Source: Rhizobium sp. FKL33 (GTDB lineage: Bacteria > Pseudomonadota > Alphaproteobacteria > Rhizobiales > Rhizobiaceae). From it: a stretch of DNA of 64,000 nt. Position 1 is the first letter of the stretch. Every line of letters begins with the position of its first letter. The translations under genes were made by a program, and so were the position numbers. The stretch spans positions 62,001 through 126,000 of the forward strand of contig NZ_STFX01000023.1 of NCBI RefSeq assembly GCF_005222915.1, written 5' to 3'. Below the pieces are notes generated by a model. It saw only the letters and a list, made by a program, of their open reading frames with translations, ran no database searches and was not told the DNA's origin. Positions 63,618-64,000 of the stretch are shown one piece after another.

Positions 63618-64000
63618 ATGTTCAATAAATGTGCGTTCCTTTTTTTCGCATTTGCGGCAATCACAATGTCTCCTTCAACTTCTTTAGCTTTGTCTCTCTT
63701 TGGAAATGAGGTAACGATCGTAGAGTATGCAGTTACTAAAAGTACCAGCGTTCGGCTTGTGGACGTATTTTTAGAAGACCCACTAGCGGAAGCCGACGCA
63801 ACGACACGAAGAACATACCTTCCTGCGGGTACGCGCATCGCCATTACTGATTATGTATACCGGGATCGTCAAGGCGATACTTGGGCGCTCTCCGTTACGG
63901 AAGACGGCCTTACCGTTTTCCTGAAAACGATGAAAGGAGCAAAACCTGCAAACAATATCATAAAAAGCACTGACTTTGAAAAGTATTTCTTGGAAGGCAT
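63618..64000 (+). CDS. Secreted protein, 3' end outside window
   Basis: ATG 63618 (AGAGGG about 11 bases upstream) opens a frame that runs to the end of the window, 127 codons. A signal peptide (MFNKCAFLFFAFAAITMSPSTSLALSL) is followed by a beta-rich region with VTIVEYAVTKSTSVRLVDVF and GTRIAITDYVYRDRQGDTWALSV. The DNA is A+T-rich against the flanking genes, so it may be acquired. Not recognised. Confidence 0.65.
   Translation, partial: MFNKCAFLFFAFAAITMSPSTSLALSLFGNEVTIVEYAVTKSTSVRLVDVFLEDPLAEADATTRRTYLPAGTRIAITDYVYRDRQGDTWALSVTEDGLTVFLKTMKGAKPANNIIKSTDFEKYFLEG

Overview
The window looks like chromosomal DNA of a GC-rich alphaproteobacterium of the order Hyphomicrobiales (Rhizobiales). The pointers are a type II glutamine synthetase with a divergent GstI/DUF2735 gene, two DUF982 genes, a DUF2336-type protein, an OmpW porin and two families of short palindromic repeats. 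The genus cannot be fixed from this sequence alone. I see no rRNA, tRNA, CRISPR array or complete insertion sequence.

Layout. 0-8 kb: the 3' part of a giant repetitive RTX protein, then a smaller RTX protein carrying an almost identical secretion tail and terminator. 8.7-16.9 kb: a cytosolic PAS chemoreceptor, CorA with a possible leader peptide, a GFA-family protein, an M14-like amidohydrolase, two DUF982 genes and a DUF2336-like gene. 17-24.6 kb: OmpW, a coupled allA-uraH-phosphoesterase operon, a HEPN/MNT toxin-antitoxin module with a spare MNT copy, glnII with a sigma-54 promoter, gstI and a D-Ala-D-Ala ligase. 24.6-31 kb: a GntR regulator with a perfect operator, GrpB, a LuxR plus B12-binding operon, a DMT exporter and a degenerate GGDEF protein. 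31-39.3 kb: a small RTX protein, two envelope glycosyltransferases, a GreA-type factor, allantoicase, a tandem pair of unknown paralogues and OHCU decarboxylase. 39.5-49.6 kb: a Cache chemoreceptor, two serralysin-like proteases, an alcohol dehydrogenase, a HigBA module with a nonsense mutation in the toxin, and an A+T-rich NACHT-type ATPase. 50-64 kb: PhoX, PuuE, an operon of four RTX proteins, an MnmD/FAD-oxidoreductase head-to-head pair and the start of an A+T-rich secreted protein.

Themes. Nine proteins carry RTX/haemolysin-type repeats or a serralysin fold, implying heavy type I secretion, yet no type I transporter lies in the window. Five enzymes taking 5-hydroxyisourate to glyoxylate and urea (UraH, UraD, PuuE, Alc, AllA) sit in four separate loci; urate oxidase is absent here. 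GlnII/GstI adds nitrogen control.

The most interesting candidate is the operon at 25.9-27.5 kb. A LuxR-type DNA-binding protein is translationally coupled to a separate B12-binding protein carrying both sequence hallmarks of the CarH photoreceptor (Wx9EH and ExHxxG). This suggests a split, light- or cobalamin-responsive regulator. The four-gene RTX operon, the NACHT ATPase and the duplicated MNT gene are the next best leads.
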